A stretch of 64,000 bases of DNA from Mesostigma viride (GCA_009746045.1 RPFO01000086.1:399732-463731), one strand, 5' to 3'. Counted from the first letter of the stretch, positions 1-10,182 are shown. The notes: generated by a model from the sequence alone, not told the origin. Made by a program: numbers and translations.

Positions 1-3
1 AAG

Positions 4-1836
4 ATGCTGGAGCCACAAGTGGGTCAGAAGGTCCTAGCTTGGAAGGAACCTAGCCTTTATGGCAAACGTGGTAGCTGGAGTCCTGGGGTGGTTACCCAGG
101 TTGATGAAGCTAGCCACGCATGCTTGGTCAGCATGGAGGACGAACCAAAGCATGTGCACCGGCTGAGTTGGTCATATGTCAAGCCTAACCTGATGAATGA
201 GGGCAGTCAGGCACAAGGCTCACAGGATCTGCAGGATTTTCAGGTCCCAAGTGACATCACTGACGCAACGACCACATCTGTTGCAGGGGAATCTGTCAGC
301 CCTGGCCAGGTTGCAGAGGTACTTGTTGAACAGGCTGCAAGGTCAACAGCTGGGGAGTCAACTGTCAAGCCCAAGGCACTAACCAAGCCCAGGGGGACAA
401 GTTTGGCTGGATTGATTGGGGCTCTACAAAGAGCCAAGAAGCAGCCCAAGGTAGCCAAGCTCAGGTGGCATGGCAATCTGGGGCTGGACACTGCCTTAGA
501 GGTAGACACTAATTCTCAGGTTTCCATCATTGGGACCAGGGCTGCAGCAGGGTACAGCATGACTGAACCCAGCTATCAGTTTGTGTCTGACTTCAGTGGC
601 GGGGTACACGTGAAGGTACTGGGTGAGGTATTCATTCCTATCCTTGGACAGGACACTGCTTTTTGTGTCTTGGAGGGCTATCAAGGACCTGCTCTTCTGG
701 GGCAGAATTTCCTATGCCAGGATGGGGTAGTGATCACGTCCTCTCTCCTGACTAAGGAAGGGGCTGGTCAGGTCCCACTGATTAATTTCAGGACCACTCA
801 CCTATCACGTGCAGTAACCAGGACGGTTAAGCGTGTGCAAGTGTGCCAGGGGCAGGAGCCCTTGGTTGATGACCTCATATTGCCAGCTGCTAGTCATCCA
901 AGCAGTTTGGGCATTGGTCCTCACTCACTTGCTGGACACAGCCCTATCAACTACCAAGGCCTGGTGAAGCTCATGTCCTCTCCCATTATGTGTCCCCAGG
1001 TCACACTGGGTCTGATTAAATCTGGGGAGGACTGGATCTCCAAGAAATGCGTGGAACCTGTCAATGACCTGCCTCCTGCACGACGTCTACTCAAGCTCAA
1101 GTTTGTCATCAAGATGAAGGAGGTGGACGGGGTCAAGGTACCACATGTCAGGCCAGTGCTGAATGAGTTCAAGGGTACTGGTGAGTGCACTGCTGAGGAG
1201 TTGTATACCCCTGGCATGTTGCATGACACTTGGAGGCTGCTGCTGTGTGTATTTCTAGGCCTTCTCAACAAGGGCTTGGACTATGGCTCAGTGGTGGTAG
1301 ACTTCAAGAGGGCATTTCTGGAGGGGGATGCAGATGTGGCACAGGAAAAGTGGGAGGGCAAGACGCCTTTCTATGTTAGGGTGCCTGCTGTATGGAAAAG
1401 GGACATCCACACGGAGTTCCTTAAAATCCTCAAGGGCCTGGAGGGCCTGAGGTCAAGTCCAATAATCTGGAGGGAGACTCTCAACCGTTTCCTGAAGGAG
1501 CATTGCAACTTGAAGGTCTCTCCTGTAGACCCCTGTCTGTTTCTGGGGCAATGGGAAGGCCTACCAGTGTATGCTTCGCTGCACGGGGATGACCTACATC
1601 TGATAGCTCCCACGTCGTGGCTTAAGGAGCTGATCTCCATCATTAAGTCCAAGTTTCCTCTGGGTAGGGAGCAATGGCAGGTGGAGAATGAGCCTCTGCT
1701 GTTTGTGGGCATGGAGGCCACACTGGTGAAGAAGGGGGGGAGTGGCGTATGCTGCTGGTGGGGGGCAATGATTATCAAGAGACCCTCATTAGCAAGCTTC
1801 CTCCAACCATCACACAGGCACTGTGTCCTATGGTGA
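4..1836 (+). CDS. Copia-like Pol, protease and reverse transcriptase part
   Basis: Partial polyprotein of a Ty1/copia-like retrotransposon; the reading frame may continue left of the window. Residues about 1-62 look like a small SH3/Tudor-type fold as found at integrase C-termini. Residues 160-240 resemble a retroviral-type aspartic protease: EVDTN at 166-170 stands where D-T/S-G is usual, and ALLGQNFL at 230-237 is the second flap motif. RT follows: VVDFKRAFLEGD (about 431-442, first Asp), the YVRVPAVWK block near 457, and HGDD at 527-530 in place of the usual YVDD. The frame runs into unrelated sequence after about residue 575; the real continuation is in the -1 frame. The apparent order SH3-like, protease, RT is odd, because copia normally has protease before integrase. 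Family call is firm; the domain order and the DTN/HGDD variants are what can be seen, not proven activity. Confidence 0.8.
   Translation: MLEPQVGQKVLAWKEPSLYGKRGSWSPGVVTQVDEASHACLVSMEDEPKHVHRLSWSYVKPNLMNEGSQAQGSQDLQDFQVPSDITDATTTSVAGESVSPGQVAEVLVEQAARSTAGESTVKPKALTKPRGTSLAGLIGALQRAKKQPKVAKLRWHGNLGLDTALEVDTNSQVSIIGTRAAAGYSMTEPSYQFVSDFSGGVHVKVLGEVFIPILGQDTAFCVLEGYQGPALLGQNFLCQDGVVITSSLLTKEGAGQVPLINFRTTHLSRAVTRTVKRVQVCQGQEPLVDDLILPAASHPSSLGIGPHSLAGHSPINYQGLVKLMSSPIMCPQVTLGLIKSGEDWISKKCVEPVNDLPPARRLLKLKFVIKMKEVDGVKVPHVRPVLNEFKGTGECTAEELYTPGMLHDTWRLLLCVFLGLLNKGLDYGSVVVDFKRAFLEGDADVAQEKWEGKTPFYVRVPAVWKRDIHTEFLKILKGLEGLRSSPIIWRETLNRFLKEHCNLKVSPVDPCLFLGQWEGLPVYASLHGDDLHLIAPTSWLKELISIIKSKFPLGREQWQVENEPLLFVGMEATLVKKGGSGVCCWWGAMIIKRPSLASFLQPSHRHCVLW
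1734..1740 (+). other. G7 slippery heptamer at the copia Pol frame junction
   Basis: Seven consecutive G. In the upstream frame it reads G GGG GGG, the X XXY YYZ layout of a -1 slip site, and the downstream frame is exactly -1. This is either programmed frameshifting, a decay indel, or a homopolymer sequencing error. Confidence 0.5.
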
Positions 1837-2492
1837 GGGGCATGGTTGCTTGGGTGGCAGGCATTTCCAGGCCAGACCTTATGGTCATAGCCAGGTTGCC
1901 TGATGACATGCTGGTGGAGCTAGGGTCTGCCAAGGTGGCTGATCAGGTCAGGGCTTCATCTGGCATTCTGTTGTCTGCAGTGGATTTATCACAACCCATT
2001 TGCATGGAGCTGTATGTGGATAGCTCAATGGACAGCAGGCAGGTCTCCAAGGTCAGGGGCAGGGCTGCAGGGCTCTTTGTGCTCAGACAGGAAGGCCTGG
2101 GGAGTTTGGTGAGCTGGTTTAGTCGCCTGCACAAACGGGTGGCTGTCAGCAGTGATGTGGCAGAATGCAGGGCTATTTGTGAAGGCATTCACACAAGCCT
2201 TTATCTGAAGGAGTTGCTTCATCAGATGACTTCTAACACTCCTTGGCCACTTCAGGTTACCACTCTTCTAAAAACAGACTCCATGGGGATGGTGCAGTTT
2301 GTGCACAGGCAGATGGCCAGAAGTAGGGACTTGGATTATCTCCTTCTTAAGGAGTTGTCCTCCTTGGCCAATATTGAGCATATCCCTGGGGTTGACAATC
2401 CTGCTGATGCTTTGACCAAGCTAGTGCAGAAGGCAGCAGTGCAATACAAGGTTCTTCAGTCTCTGATGGACCCATCTCAGCAAGCTGTCTAA
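1749..2492 (+). CDS. Copia-like Pol, RNase H part (frame -1)
   Basis: C-terminal continuation of the preceding Pol, in the -1 frame. It contains ISRPDLMV, the copia 'RPDI' block just after RT, and then a copia RNase H: LYVDSSMDSRQ, VAECRAICEG, LLKTDSMGMVQFV and the terminal GVDNPADALTK block that closes nearly all copia Pol proteins. The first in-frame ATG is probably not a start. The frame is open upstream to the G run at 1734-1740, where the two frames join as a -1 shift. The 247 residues are full length for the RNase H tail. It ends at TAA 2490-2492, followed by about 0.8 kb of noncoding element sequence. Confidence 0.8.
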   Translation: MLLVGGNDYQETLISKLPPTITQALCPMVRGMVAWVAGISRPDLMVIARLPDDMLVELGSAKVADQVRASSGILLSAVDLSQPICMELYVDSSMDSRQVSKVRGRAAGLFVLRQEGLGSLVSWFSRLHKRVAVSSDVAECRAICEGIHTSLYLKELLHQMTSNTPWPLQVTTLLKTDSMGMVQFVHRQMARSRDLDYLLLKELSSLANIEHIPGVDNPADALTKLVQKAAVQYKVLQSLMDPSQQAV

Positions 2493-3327
2493 GCTGGTGC
2501 ATGGTTATAGGGCATTGGAGAGCAGATTGTGTGGTAGTGTCAGCATTGTGACTGGCATAATACCTGTATTTTAGTCTGTACTAAGGCTCATGGACCATGG
2601 TACACTCACTCTGATTTTAATCAGGATACAGCCAGGTTTTGGCTGGGGTTCATGCTGTTGACTACACAAGGTTGACAGGTCCATTACAGACCATGTATTC
2701 TATTTTAAAAGAAATGTATATTTGTACATACCTCTCACAATGGTCTGGGAACCTTTATTCTGGGGTTTATAGGGCGGGGTTCGATTCCCTGGTATTATGT
2801 TTCTACAAGCTGGCCTGTTCAGGTGTTTGCCTGTTCAGACTTCCCTAGTTCCCCAGGGCAGGATTTAATTGTTGCCTATGTGTTTCATTTTGTCATTTGT
2901 TTGCTGTGGCAGTTTACCATCTGGCAAGTAGACGGGCGCCGTAAGACGGGCGCCAATAGACCCCTGTTGAGAGAATGACAGGCAAACTATTGTAATACGC
3001 CTTACTTTGTCAAGTGGTATTTTAATTGTCATGGATTTATTGTACTTATATTGAATATGTACTGGGTTTTATGGGATTAGTATCTGGGATTAATGTAACT
3101 CACCGCCAGAAGGTCATTGTACTGGAGGCTCTACCGAGGTGATGGGATTAATTCCTGGAGAAGACCTCATAGAATTAACCTGTATGTATTTAATTTTGTG
3201 TGCTTCTAATATCTGGTGGTACTCTGTAATGCCACTTCCATAGGTTTTTATCCATTTCTCATGGAATGGTTTTCCCTGTGGCAGATCTGTTTCTTTTCCA
3301 GTTCCTTAAAAGAAAAGGCTGGGGGAA
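2493..3327 (+). other. Copia element 3' untranslated region with polypurine tract
   Basis: About 0.8 kb without a convincing gene. It carries a short direct repeat AGACGGGCGCC (near 2930 and 2945) and ends in a purine-rich tract at 3308-3327 (AAAAGAAAAGGCTGGGGGAA), the expected second-strand primer just before a 3' LTR. Confidence 0.4.
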
Positions 3328-4016
3328 TGGCAATGGCCATTAAAGACATCTGTTCAAGCTTCAAGCTGGAGTGAAGGACATTTCAAGCTACTTCAAGGGT
3401 CCCTGGCAGGGGATGTGATCCCTAAAGAAAAGAAGGGATTGGAGTTAACGTAAAGGATTTACGTTAGATGGATAGAGATTGTTACGCTCTTTCCAACGGC
3501 ACCTTGAACGCCTCATTTGGTTAAGGAACGTAAAAGTTATGACGTTTCCTAGGCTGTGCCGACAGTACCCGGCGCGCCACTGTGGGCGCGTACGGACACA
3601 GGATGTACAAGTGTCACTTTGATAGTCCGCAGGACGTTGACAGGACTTGTACAGGACTTGATGGTCAATTGATAGGTAGGCGCGCTGTAGCGCGCCAGGA
3701 CCTATGAGACAATTGATGCTGAGTAGTGTACGGACAGGTCCACAGGACTAGCCGTATGGATAATTGATAGATCTGCGCGCCAAAGGCGTGCCAGAGTCTG
3801 TGTAATCAATTGATTGACAGTTCAGCTGTGACAGTGCAGCTGAATACTTGGACGCGTCCCTAGCAACCTATATGTGTGACTTGGTAGCTCTAGGACGCCA
3901 GTTCTTGCGTGCACGTTCTCTTGGCACTGCGACCCTGTCGTCTGTGCTGCGTGCAGTCTTGGAAGTGACGTGACTTACGTCTGTGTTCCTTGTTATTAAT
4001 AAAGGCAACTTCCTGC
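3328..4016 (+). repeat. Putative copia 3' LTR
   Basis: Begins TGG directly after the polypurine tract and ends CTGCA. It contains an AATAAA signal at 3998-4003. The matching 5' LTR lies outside the window, so neither end can be verified. An alternative LTR start is TGTTGAGAG near 2965, but no polypurine tract precedes it. Confidence 0.25.
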
Positions 4017-4996
4017 AAGAACCATGGCGGAATTCTTGGCATTCACTCTCATACAACTCAAACTGCCATTCACCGGGCGCGACGCGAGGCTGAGCGCCTG
4101 CCGGCCGCATCTGCCACGCCTGCCACGCTTGCCTCCAATCCTCCTACTGGAGTTGCCTCCAATTCTCCTGCAGATGCCACCGGTGGTGCACGGACCATTG
4201 CGACTGCGGATCATATTTTTTCCGTAAATCCCGGCATTATCTCCCGCGGAGACTTTCTCATCATCAAGAGACCTGCGGTGACGTGCGGGGAAGGCATGCC
4301 CTGGCCAGAGGAGCTCTTGGTGAAGGTCATGGATGCATCTACTGTTCGTTCACGCGGGACTCTGACTGTTTCCGTGTTTTACTCACCCTCCTGGGAAGGG
4401 CAGTTTAACAAGCTCTCGCTCGCAGGCGGTGGGCCGGGCCTGACGGTGTCGGCATCGGAAATCATCGTTCAACACTGGACAGTCATGGTGCATCAGGGCA
4501 GGCTGTCCACACTCCGTCGCTGACAGCAGCACGTAAGCTATCTCGTGCAACCCTCCAGGCCTTAGATGACCATCCACACGTGCACTTTGCTGGTTTTCAA
4601 ACGCAGCAAGCTGCTGCAGCGACGTCAAAAGCTGCATGTGCGGCACACTTTGTTGAGCACGGGCTGCACGCGCTGAAAGGGAGAAGGCTGTGCGCCTTGT
4701 GGGGTGCTGCCAAGACCCGTTTTCACGGGTGGGTCACAGAAGTACATGAGAATGGCGGGGCTTTGAAGATCGAGACGGTTTGGTCCGACGGCAAGGGAGC
4801 GACGTACACCACGTTGGAGGAAGTCTTAAAGTTCATCTGCGGGTGCCCTCATGCGGCTAATGCCTTTGGCCGCGAAAAGTTTTTTCAGGATGGTGCCGCG
4901 GCCGACGCTGAGACGGGGGCGGAAGAGCCCCAACTTTCTTTTGTTTGTGAGAGTAGCGAGAGTAGCGATGATGAGGAGGAGGAAGCATGGGAATGA
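3990..4996 (+). pseudogene. Broken paralogue of the large transposase C-terminal module
   Basis: Two open segments in different frames: about 3990-4523, then the frame ending at TGA 4996. They join with a shift near 4505. The combined protein parallels the last ~330 residues of the 1,722-aa protein at 28968-34136. Both have a G-x-hydrophobic block followed by a strand-rich stretch. Both then show 'ASE/DL' plus a Thr/Ser-Leu-x-Ala-x-x-Lys-Leu helix ending in LQALDD here and LKALKE there. Both close with a basic/aromatic block ending in ICGCP. An acidic tail (SSDDEEEEAWE) ends the frame, as in the large protein. The N-terminal catalytic half is missing, probably cut off by the copia element. 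No start codon can be assigned. Relationship is by eye, not by alignment. Confidence 0.5.
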
Positions 4997-5255
4997 TGGG
5001 GAATGTGTGAAAGCTTCGATAGGAGTAAAGGCGTCTCTTTGTCCTGTCAAGCATGCTAGTCTTGTTGCAAGAATGAAGCCCAACATGCCAACTGTCCATG
5101 CATGGTCATGTTGCATAATGGTGGGCATAAGATACATGTGTTTGCTAGTGGCCATGTTTTACACGGAAATGGATTTACGTTCAGTATGTGATTCAATGAC
5201 ATGTGATTATTTTGGTTGATGCATGCAATATACCCCATGATAACCAATGCACGTG

Positions 5256-5822
5256 CAAAGAATAAAGATGTGTGTTTATATGCAATTTGAGGTGCAACGG
5301 TGCAACGGTGCAACGGTGCAACGGTGCAACGCGGTGCAACGGTGTCATGAGCATCTAGGTAACCCTTGCATGACCCATCCACCTACATAAAACCCATGGA
5401 TAACAATTGCATGTGCAAAGGTGTGTGTTTATATGCAATTTGAGGTGCAACGGTGCAACGGTGCAACGGTGCAACGGTGCCACGGTGCCACGGTGGCACG
5501 GTGGCACCATGCCACGATGCAACGGTGTCATGAGCATGTCTAGGTAACCCTTGCATGACCCATTACCCTTGATAGATCCCAATGGATAACCATTGTATGT
5601 GCAAAGATGTGTGTTTATATGCAATTTGAGGTGCAACGGTGCAACGGCGCCACGGTGGCACGGTGTCATGAGCATCTAGGTAACCCTTGCATGACCCATC
5701 CACCTACATAAATCCCATGGATAACAATTGCATGTGCAAAGGTGTGTGCATATATGCAATTTGAGGTGCAACGGTGCAACGGTGCAACGGTGCAACGGTG
5801 CAACGGTGCAACGGTGCCACGG
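5256..5822 (+). repeat. Higher-order tandem repeat with GGTGCAAC core
   Basis: Four diverged units of roughly 130-190 bp. Each holds ATGTGCAAAG, GTGTGTTTATATGCAATTTGAG, a run of the 9-bp unit GGTGCAAC(G), and GTGTCATGAGCATCTAGGTAACCC. It abuts the 3' end of the minus-strand DIRS-like element and may be its terminal repeat region. Confidence 0.8.
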
Positions 5823-5849
5823 CCGCCGACGAACTTTTTTTTCCTCAAA

Positions 5850-6244
5850 GACTTTAGTTGACCCTTTAAATGCATGAAAATGCAACTTTCAAAACTGAAG
5901 TACAATTTGAAAAATGTAGTACAATTCCAGGTGTGCCTAGGGTCGCGCACCCAGCCTGCCAAGAAAGTCGCCATGGATTGGCCGCGAGAAACGCCATCGG
6001 CTGGTTGAAGTGCACTCGGCGTCCACACCCACTGGGAACGACTCCCAGTGGCGAGGGTCAGCGCGCACAAGCGGCGGCAGTGCTTGTTGAGCTTGTGGGA
6101 TGAGGACCGCCCCTTAGCCAAGCAGCCAAACGCCGCGGTGGAGTCCACCAACCTCACCACCCGCTTGCCTCGGTTTGCCAAGCTGCGCGCACTCCTCTCC
6201 ACGCCCTTCACTGCAGCCCGCACCTCCTTCTCGTTGATGTGCAT
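5850..6244 (-). pseudogene. DIRS-like RNase H, C-terminal part
   Basis: Minus-strand frame with HINEKEVRAAVKG, then RVVRLVDSTAAFG, AKGRSSSHKLNKHCRR and a final SALQPADGVSRG. This succession (Glu helix, catalytic Asp in 'VDS', K-G-R-S-S, then PAD..SR) is the C-terminal half of the RNase H found after RT in DIRS-like and related tyrosine-recombinase retroelements. It is in a different frame from the N-terminal half at 6319-6633, so the element is broken. No tyrosine recombinase is recognisable further downstream before the tandem repeats. Confidence 0.6.
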
Positions 6245-6318
6245 CCCCGGATCCCGCCAACGACTCCTGACCCCAACCCGCCATTGCTGGCTAGTGATTG
6301 CTTGTTGCGCCCGCGCGC

Positions 6319-6633
6319 TCAGTGGCCTAGGGCCAGCGTAGGCCTGACCTCACTTGGTATGAGCAAAGTCGGGTACCCCCGCACCTCTCGTGCCCTCGCC
6401 AGCTCCGTCACATCGCCCGGCTCCATGGTTGCGTACACGACACCTTGCCCGTAGGTGGACGCGTCAGATGCAACCACCTCACGTGCCAAAGGTGCGCTTC
6501 GGTCAACCCTTAGCATGGGAGCAAAGGCCAGGGCACACTCTAACTCCTCCCGCACCCCGGCCCACAGCACCCAGGATCGCTGCCCCCACCCTTGCAAGCT
6601 GATGAATTTGAAACATTGCTGCCAAATGGACAA
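6319..6633 (-). pseudogene. DIRS-like RNase H, N-terminal part
   Basis: Contains EVVASDASTYGQGVVYA, the first catalytic Asp block of an RNase H (D-A-S-x-x-G-x-G). It is preceded by a stretch continuing the RT thumb/connection (GWGQRSWVLWAG). It overlaps the end of the RT frame at 6503-6633 in another frame; the true path shifts near 6615. A second shift must occur between 6244 and 6319. Two shifts in about 400 bp indicate decay. Confidence 0.6.
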
Positions 6634-8236
6634 GCAGCTCAGTGCGGCTTAACATCTGCAGCCACAACCACCGCCCCAAGACGGCAGCCAGCCCCTCGGC
6701 CGTAGCTCGGCCTCGAGTGAGTATAGCCTGCGTGTGGGCGATCACAAGGTTGAGCTGCTTGACCGTTGGTTCCAGCACGCCGTTCCATCGGTGCACCACC
6801 CCTAGGGCTTCTAGCTCGTCCCCTTCCAGGCTCGCCATCTTAGTCTTCTCCTTAGACGGCACAAGGTTGTTAGGGAGGTAGCCTTCCTCAATAGCGCGCG
6901 TGATGAGCTGGTTCACCGCCTCGCAGGTCCGCCCGTTGCAGGCCACCAAGTCATCAATGGTGATGGACAGCATGGGGGCAGGGGGGTTTTCCAGGTCAAT
7001 CTGAAGCTCCCCGGCGCGCTCCTCCTTGTACTCGATGGCCAAGCGCAGTGGCTGGCCACACTCGTCGCGCACCAAGGTGAGCTCACCTGCGCTTGAGAGG
7101 TAGTTGACCTGGCGCCTCGGATCCAGGGCACCGGTCATGTAGAGCACCATCTCATGGATGGCCTCCCCCAGCGCCACCGCATGGGAATGTCCCATGGCCA
7201 GCACCTTGAGCACGGGCCACACCTTCCGCCTCGGCCCTGCCAGACCTACGCTAGTCGACCACACACTAGGAAGTCCTTGGTAGTCCCACCACCACTCGGG
7301 CACCTCGATGGAGTAGTAGTATGACACGAGGTCGCTCTTGGCGCAGTAGCACCAGCCCTTGATGTAGACCTCCACGAGGATGCCCAGGTGGGGTAGCAGG
7401 ATCTTGGGGGGGTCCACCCACAGCAGGTTGCCCAGCTTCCTGTTGACGATGAACCGAAGCTCGCCCACCCCCTTGGCCACTCCAAAGCAGCCATCCACCC
7501 ACTTGGGCCGCCTCTCCCGGAACGCCACCATGCCCACGCCCGCTGCCCGGCTCATGAGCTTGCCCCATTCATCCATGGAGCATCCCCGGCTGGGCTTGGG
7601 CACATTCCAATACTTTGCGCTCGCCACGACCGCTGGCTTGATGCAGTTCTCTTCGCTGGCATATATCTCCCGCCAGCTCGGCCGCATAGCCAACAGGTCG
7701 AGCAGCCGTGCCTTCCCCGCCACCTCCGCCTTTGGTAGACTCACCGCGTCCGCGCGCAGTTGTTCATACTTATTCTGCTTCCCATATATTGCATCAGCAC
7801 CTTCTTGCTCCTGGCCTGTCGCAACGCCCCCTACGCGGCGACTGTGCCAGGTGCAGTGCCTCTTGACCCTCGCAAGGGCCTCCTCCCTCCCCTTAGAGCA
7901 CGCCCCTCTAGGGTTAGGAGGAGGGTCTTGCCCCCCTCCCCACAGCCAATTAAGCCAACGCACTACCTTGCATTGCAGTGTGTACTCGCGGTGGCGGCGC
8001 GTGGCACGCTGTCGCCGGCGTGCCGATCTCACCCTGCCCCACGCGGTGTACGCTGGCCTAAGTGGGTATGGCAGCGGGAAAAGGGAGCGGTCCCGCTGGG
8101 ATTCTATTTCCCTACTTGTTGAGCCTTGCTGAGCTTGTCCAAGAGGATCGCAGTTTGGAGAGCTGCCTTGACAGCCGGGGTGGCTGACAGTGCAGCCTCC
8201 TCCCCCAATGGCAGGAGGTGGCTGGCCACCTTCCAC
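6503..8236 (-). CDS. DIRS-like reverse transcriptase (decaying)
   Basis: 577-codon frame. About the first 110 codons overlap the gag-like frame and look non-coding. RT core, counted from 8236: LRFIVNRKLGN (260-270), KSDLVSYYYSIEVPEWW (300-316, first catalytic Asp D302), MGHSHAVALGEAIHEM (348-363), and SITIDDLVA (424-432) with the DD pair at 428-429. The DLVSYYYSI block and the M-G-x-S-x-A-V-x-L-x-x-x-x-H-E block are typical of RT linked to the DAS...PAD..SR RNase H of DIRS-like elements rather than Ty3 or copia. No ATG suits a start; translation would need a shift or re-initiation from the upstream gag-like frame. Downstream RNase H pieces are frame-shifted. A Ty3-related or other unclassified RT cannot be excluded because no recombinase or integrase is seen. 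Confidence 0.65.
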   Translation of the reverse strand: MEGGQPPPAIGGGGCTVSHPGCQGSSPNCDPLGQAQQGSTSREIESQRDRSLFPLPYPLRPAYTAWGRVRSARRRQRATRRHREYTLQCKVVRWLNWLWGGGQDPPPNPRGACSKGREEALARVKRHCTWHSRRVGGVATGQEQEGADAIYGKQNKYEQLRADAVSLPKAEVAGKARLLDLLAMRPSWREIYASEENCIKPAVVASAKYWNVPKPSRGCSMDEWGKLMSRAAGVGMVAFRERRPKWVDGCFGVAKGVGELRFIVNRKLGNLLWVDPPKILLPHLGILVEVYIKGWCYCAKSDLVSYYYSIEVPEWWWDYQGLPSVWSTSVGLAGPRRKVWPVLKVLAMGHSHAVALGEAIHEMVLYMTGALDPRRQVNYLSSAGELTLVRDECGQPLRLAIEYKEERAGELQIDLENPPAPMLSITIDDLVACNGRTCEAVNQLITRAIEEGYLPNNLVPSKEKTKMASLEGDELEALGVVHRWNGVLEPTVKQLNLVIAHTQAILTRGRATAEGLAAVLGRWLWLQMLSRTELLVHLAAMFQIHQLARVGAAILGAVGRGAGGVRVCPGLCSHAKG

Positions 8237-9158
8237 CCCCCCCTCCTTGCCCCTCCACCTGCAGCAAGGCCGCCACCACCCTCATTAGGTACTCCATGCC
8301 CACAAGCTCCCCGGCTGCTGAGCCCAGCTCCTTGAGAAGGGTGTCCATGGCCAATGCAATGTTCATGACAATTTTCCTGTTCTCCATGTTCCGCCAATTT
8401 CCAGGCTTGACCGTCATGACCCACGACCGGATTCCCATCCCATTGTCGCTGGCGTCCTCCAACACCCCCGGCAGCACCCGCTCCGAAATCCGATATTTCA
8501 CGCTCTTGGCTCGGCTTGGCAGCGCCACCCCTTTCGAGGCCTTGAAGTGGCTTCCCGCCCCCTCCATTCCTCCCAGCGCTGCCTTCAAACCTTGCATGAA
8601 TTTCTCGGCTGCGACCTCCCCCTCCTCGTCCTCCTCGTCGTCCTGATTTTCGGTTTCCAGAGGTGCCCCAACGAATGTCGCCAACCTCGCCCTCATTTCC
8701 TTTCCGACAGCCCCCCAACCTGCCGAAACCTTGGCCGCGCCTTTCGGCTTGGCCATTTTTCGTTGCGCAGGTGTCGTTGGTGGCAGCGCCTGATCCTCCT
8801 CCTCGTCCGCCGCGAGATCTGCCACGGCCAGCAGTTTTGCCACCAACGTTCCGTTTGGATCACGTGCGTCCAACACGTCGCCAACATCAACGTGATCGGC
8901 CCGCAACTGCACGACAGACTTCAGCTGGCTTGAGCTCCACGAGCTGGCGTCCGTCACCCAGTCCTCGGCACCGAAGACCTGCTCGACTGCCCCCACCGCC
9001 TCTGCGGGGCTGATGCACTTGGCGAGCAGAGTGGCGAGCTGCTTCTTTTTGGCGCTGAAGGCGACTGGCGCGTGACTGGCGGCAGCAGCCCGCGGTGTGG
9101 GCGTCCCGTCCTCCCCGCGCGCTGCCTGCCCTCCTGTAGCTTTGCGCCCCTTCGGCAT
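8104..9158 (-). CDS. Gag-like protein of the DIRS-like element
   Basis: Starts at ATG 9158 (MPKGRKATGG). The N-terminus is basic and Pro/Ala-rich, followed by an acidic linker (DDEEDEEGEVAAEKF) and an amphipathic Ala/Leu-rich region (GNWRNMENRKIVMNIALAMDTLLKELG). The frame as written loses sense at the run of eight C at about 8237-8244 on the plus strand. The frame ending at 8104 after that run continues with a helix-rich tail (TPAVKAALQTAILLDKLSKAQ) that looks more authentic. A one-base shift in the homopolymer is therefore likely, real or technical. No zinc knuckle is visible. Role inferred from position just 5' of the RT frame. Confidence 0.55.
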
Positions 9159-10119
9159 TGCTGCTCAGGGCCAAAAATGGCTCCGACAGTACAGGTTCGT
9201 CAAACCAAAGGTTCGTTTCCCCTGGCTTGAGCACTGTCGCCGCCCTCGTGAAAAGAAAAGAGGCCGACCTTAGCTAGGTGGGTTTGTTTTTGTCCTTTTT
9301 TGCGTGTCATGCGGCCTTGGCCCGGACGGCATTTTTTCGCCACGCAAATGTTGCGTCTGAACAAATGACGCAATGTGGCGTTCTAATTGCCGGCAGCTTA
9401 CGTAAGGCTGCCGGGGCTATTAGGTCACATATTGCGTGAGAGAAAGAATCTAGATCTAGTTAATCACTACGCCATGAGCCAAGAAACCTAGACAGTGGCA
9501 GGTTTATATCTCAACGTAGCTCCTGCCACCTGGCCAAGAAAAACTGGCCAAAGTTTTGGCCACGACTGATCCGGATCAGGCCGCACCGGCCTCAAAAGGT
9601 AAGTCACGTGAACCCGGCCAATAACCTAGCTATAGCGGCTACCCTTCCATCTCACTATGAAGAAACTATGTTCAGAGAACCACGATTAATTAGTTAATGT
9701 GAAGCCTTCGTTCTCAAGAAAGCAACCCAGGTAAACAGACCTTTCATACTTTGGATCATGGATAATGTAGATGATCATTTTCGGTCGTTTCACCTAGCCA
9801 CCTGCTGCCACGTGCAAGTACGCTAGTGCACGATAAAGATCCAGCCATACCCTTTTACAGCCTATAATAGATAGCAACAACACAGCCAGTCATGCTACGT
9901 CCATCGCTTTGCTCAGCTTGCTTGCCCAATGCCCACGCTCTCCTTGTCATGCTATGCTCAAGCGGGTCTTATTGCACCCACAGAATTTGTCGGATCGTTT
10001 AATCGGATCCGATTGCCGCTGTGGCATGCATGCCTCATTGCCTCTGGCATGAAGGAAAGCCTGGGGGGTCTCTGCCCCTTCTCCTGCGCTGTGCATATAC
10101 AACAGGGTATATTAAAAGC
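9159..10119. other. No gene recognised; upstream of the DIRS-like element
   Basis: Moderate-GC, non-repetitive sequence with stops in all frames. It may include the 5' terminal repeat of the minus-strand element, but no partner was found. Confidence 0.5.
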
Positions 10120-10178
10120 ACTCCGGTGCTCCGTGACTCCCCAACTGGAGCACGTGTGTTAATTAATTAATTAATTAT
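10120..10178 (+). repeat. LINE-B type 3' terminus, short copy
   Basis: Carries GGTGCTCCGTGACTCCCCAA, then GGAGCACGTG and a (TTAA)n tail. The same block ends LINE-B at 59137-59203 and the truncated copy at 61272-61325. Confidence 0.6.
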
Positions 10179-10182
10179 CTTA

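Noticed and set aside
2964-3327. Alternative copia LTR start at TGTTGAGAG
   Set aside because: The start motif is attractive, but no polypurine tract precedes it, whereas one immediately precedes 3328.
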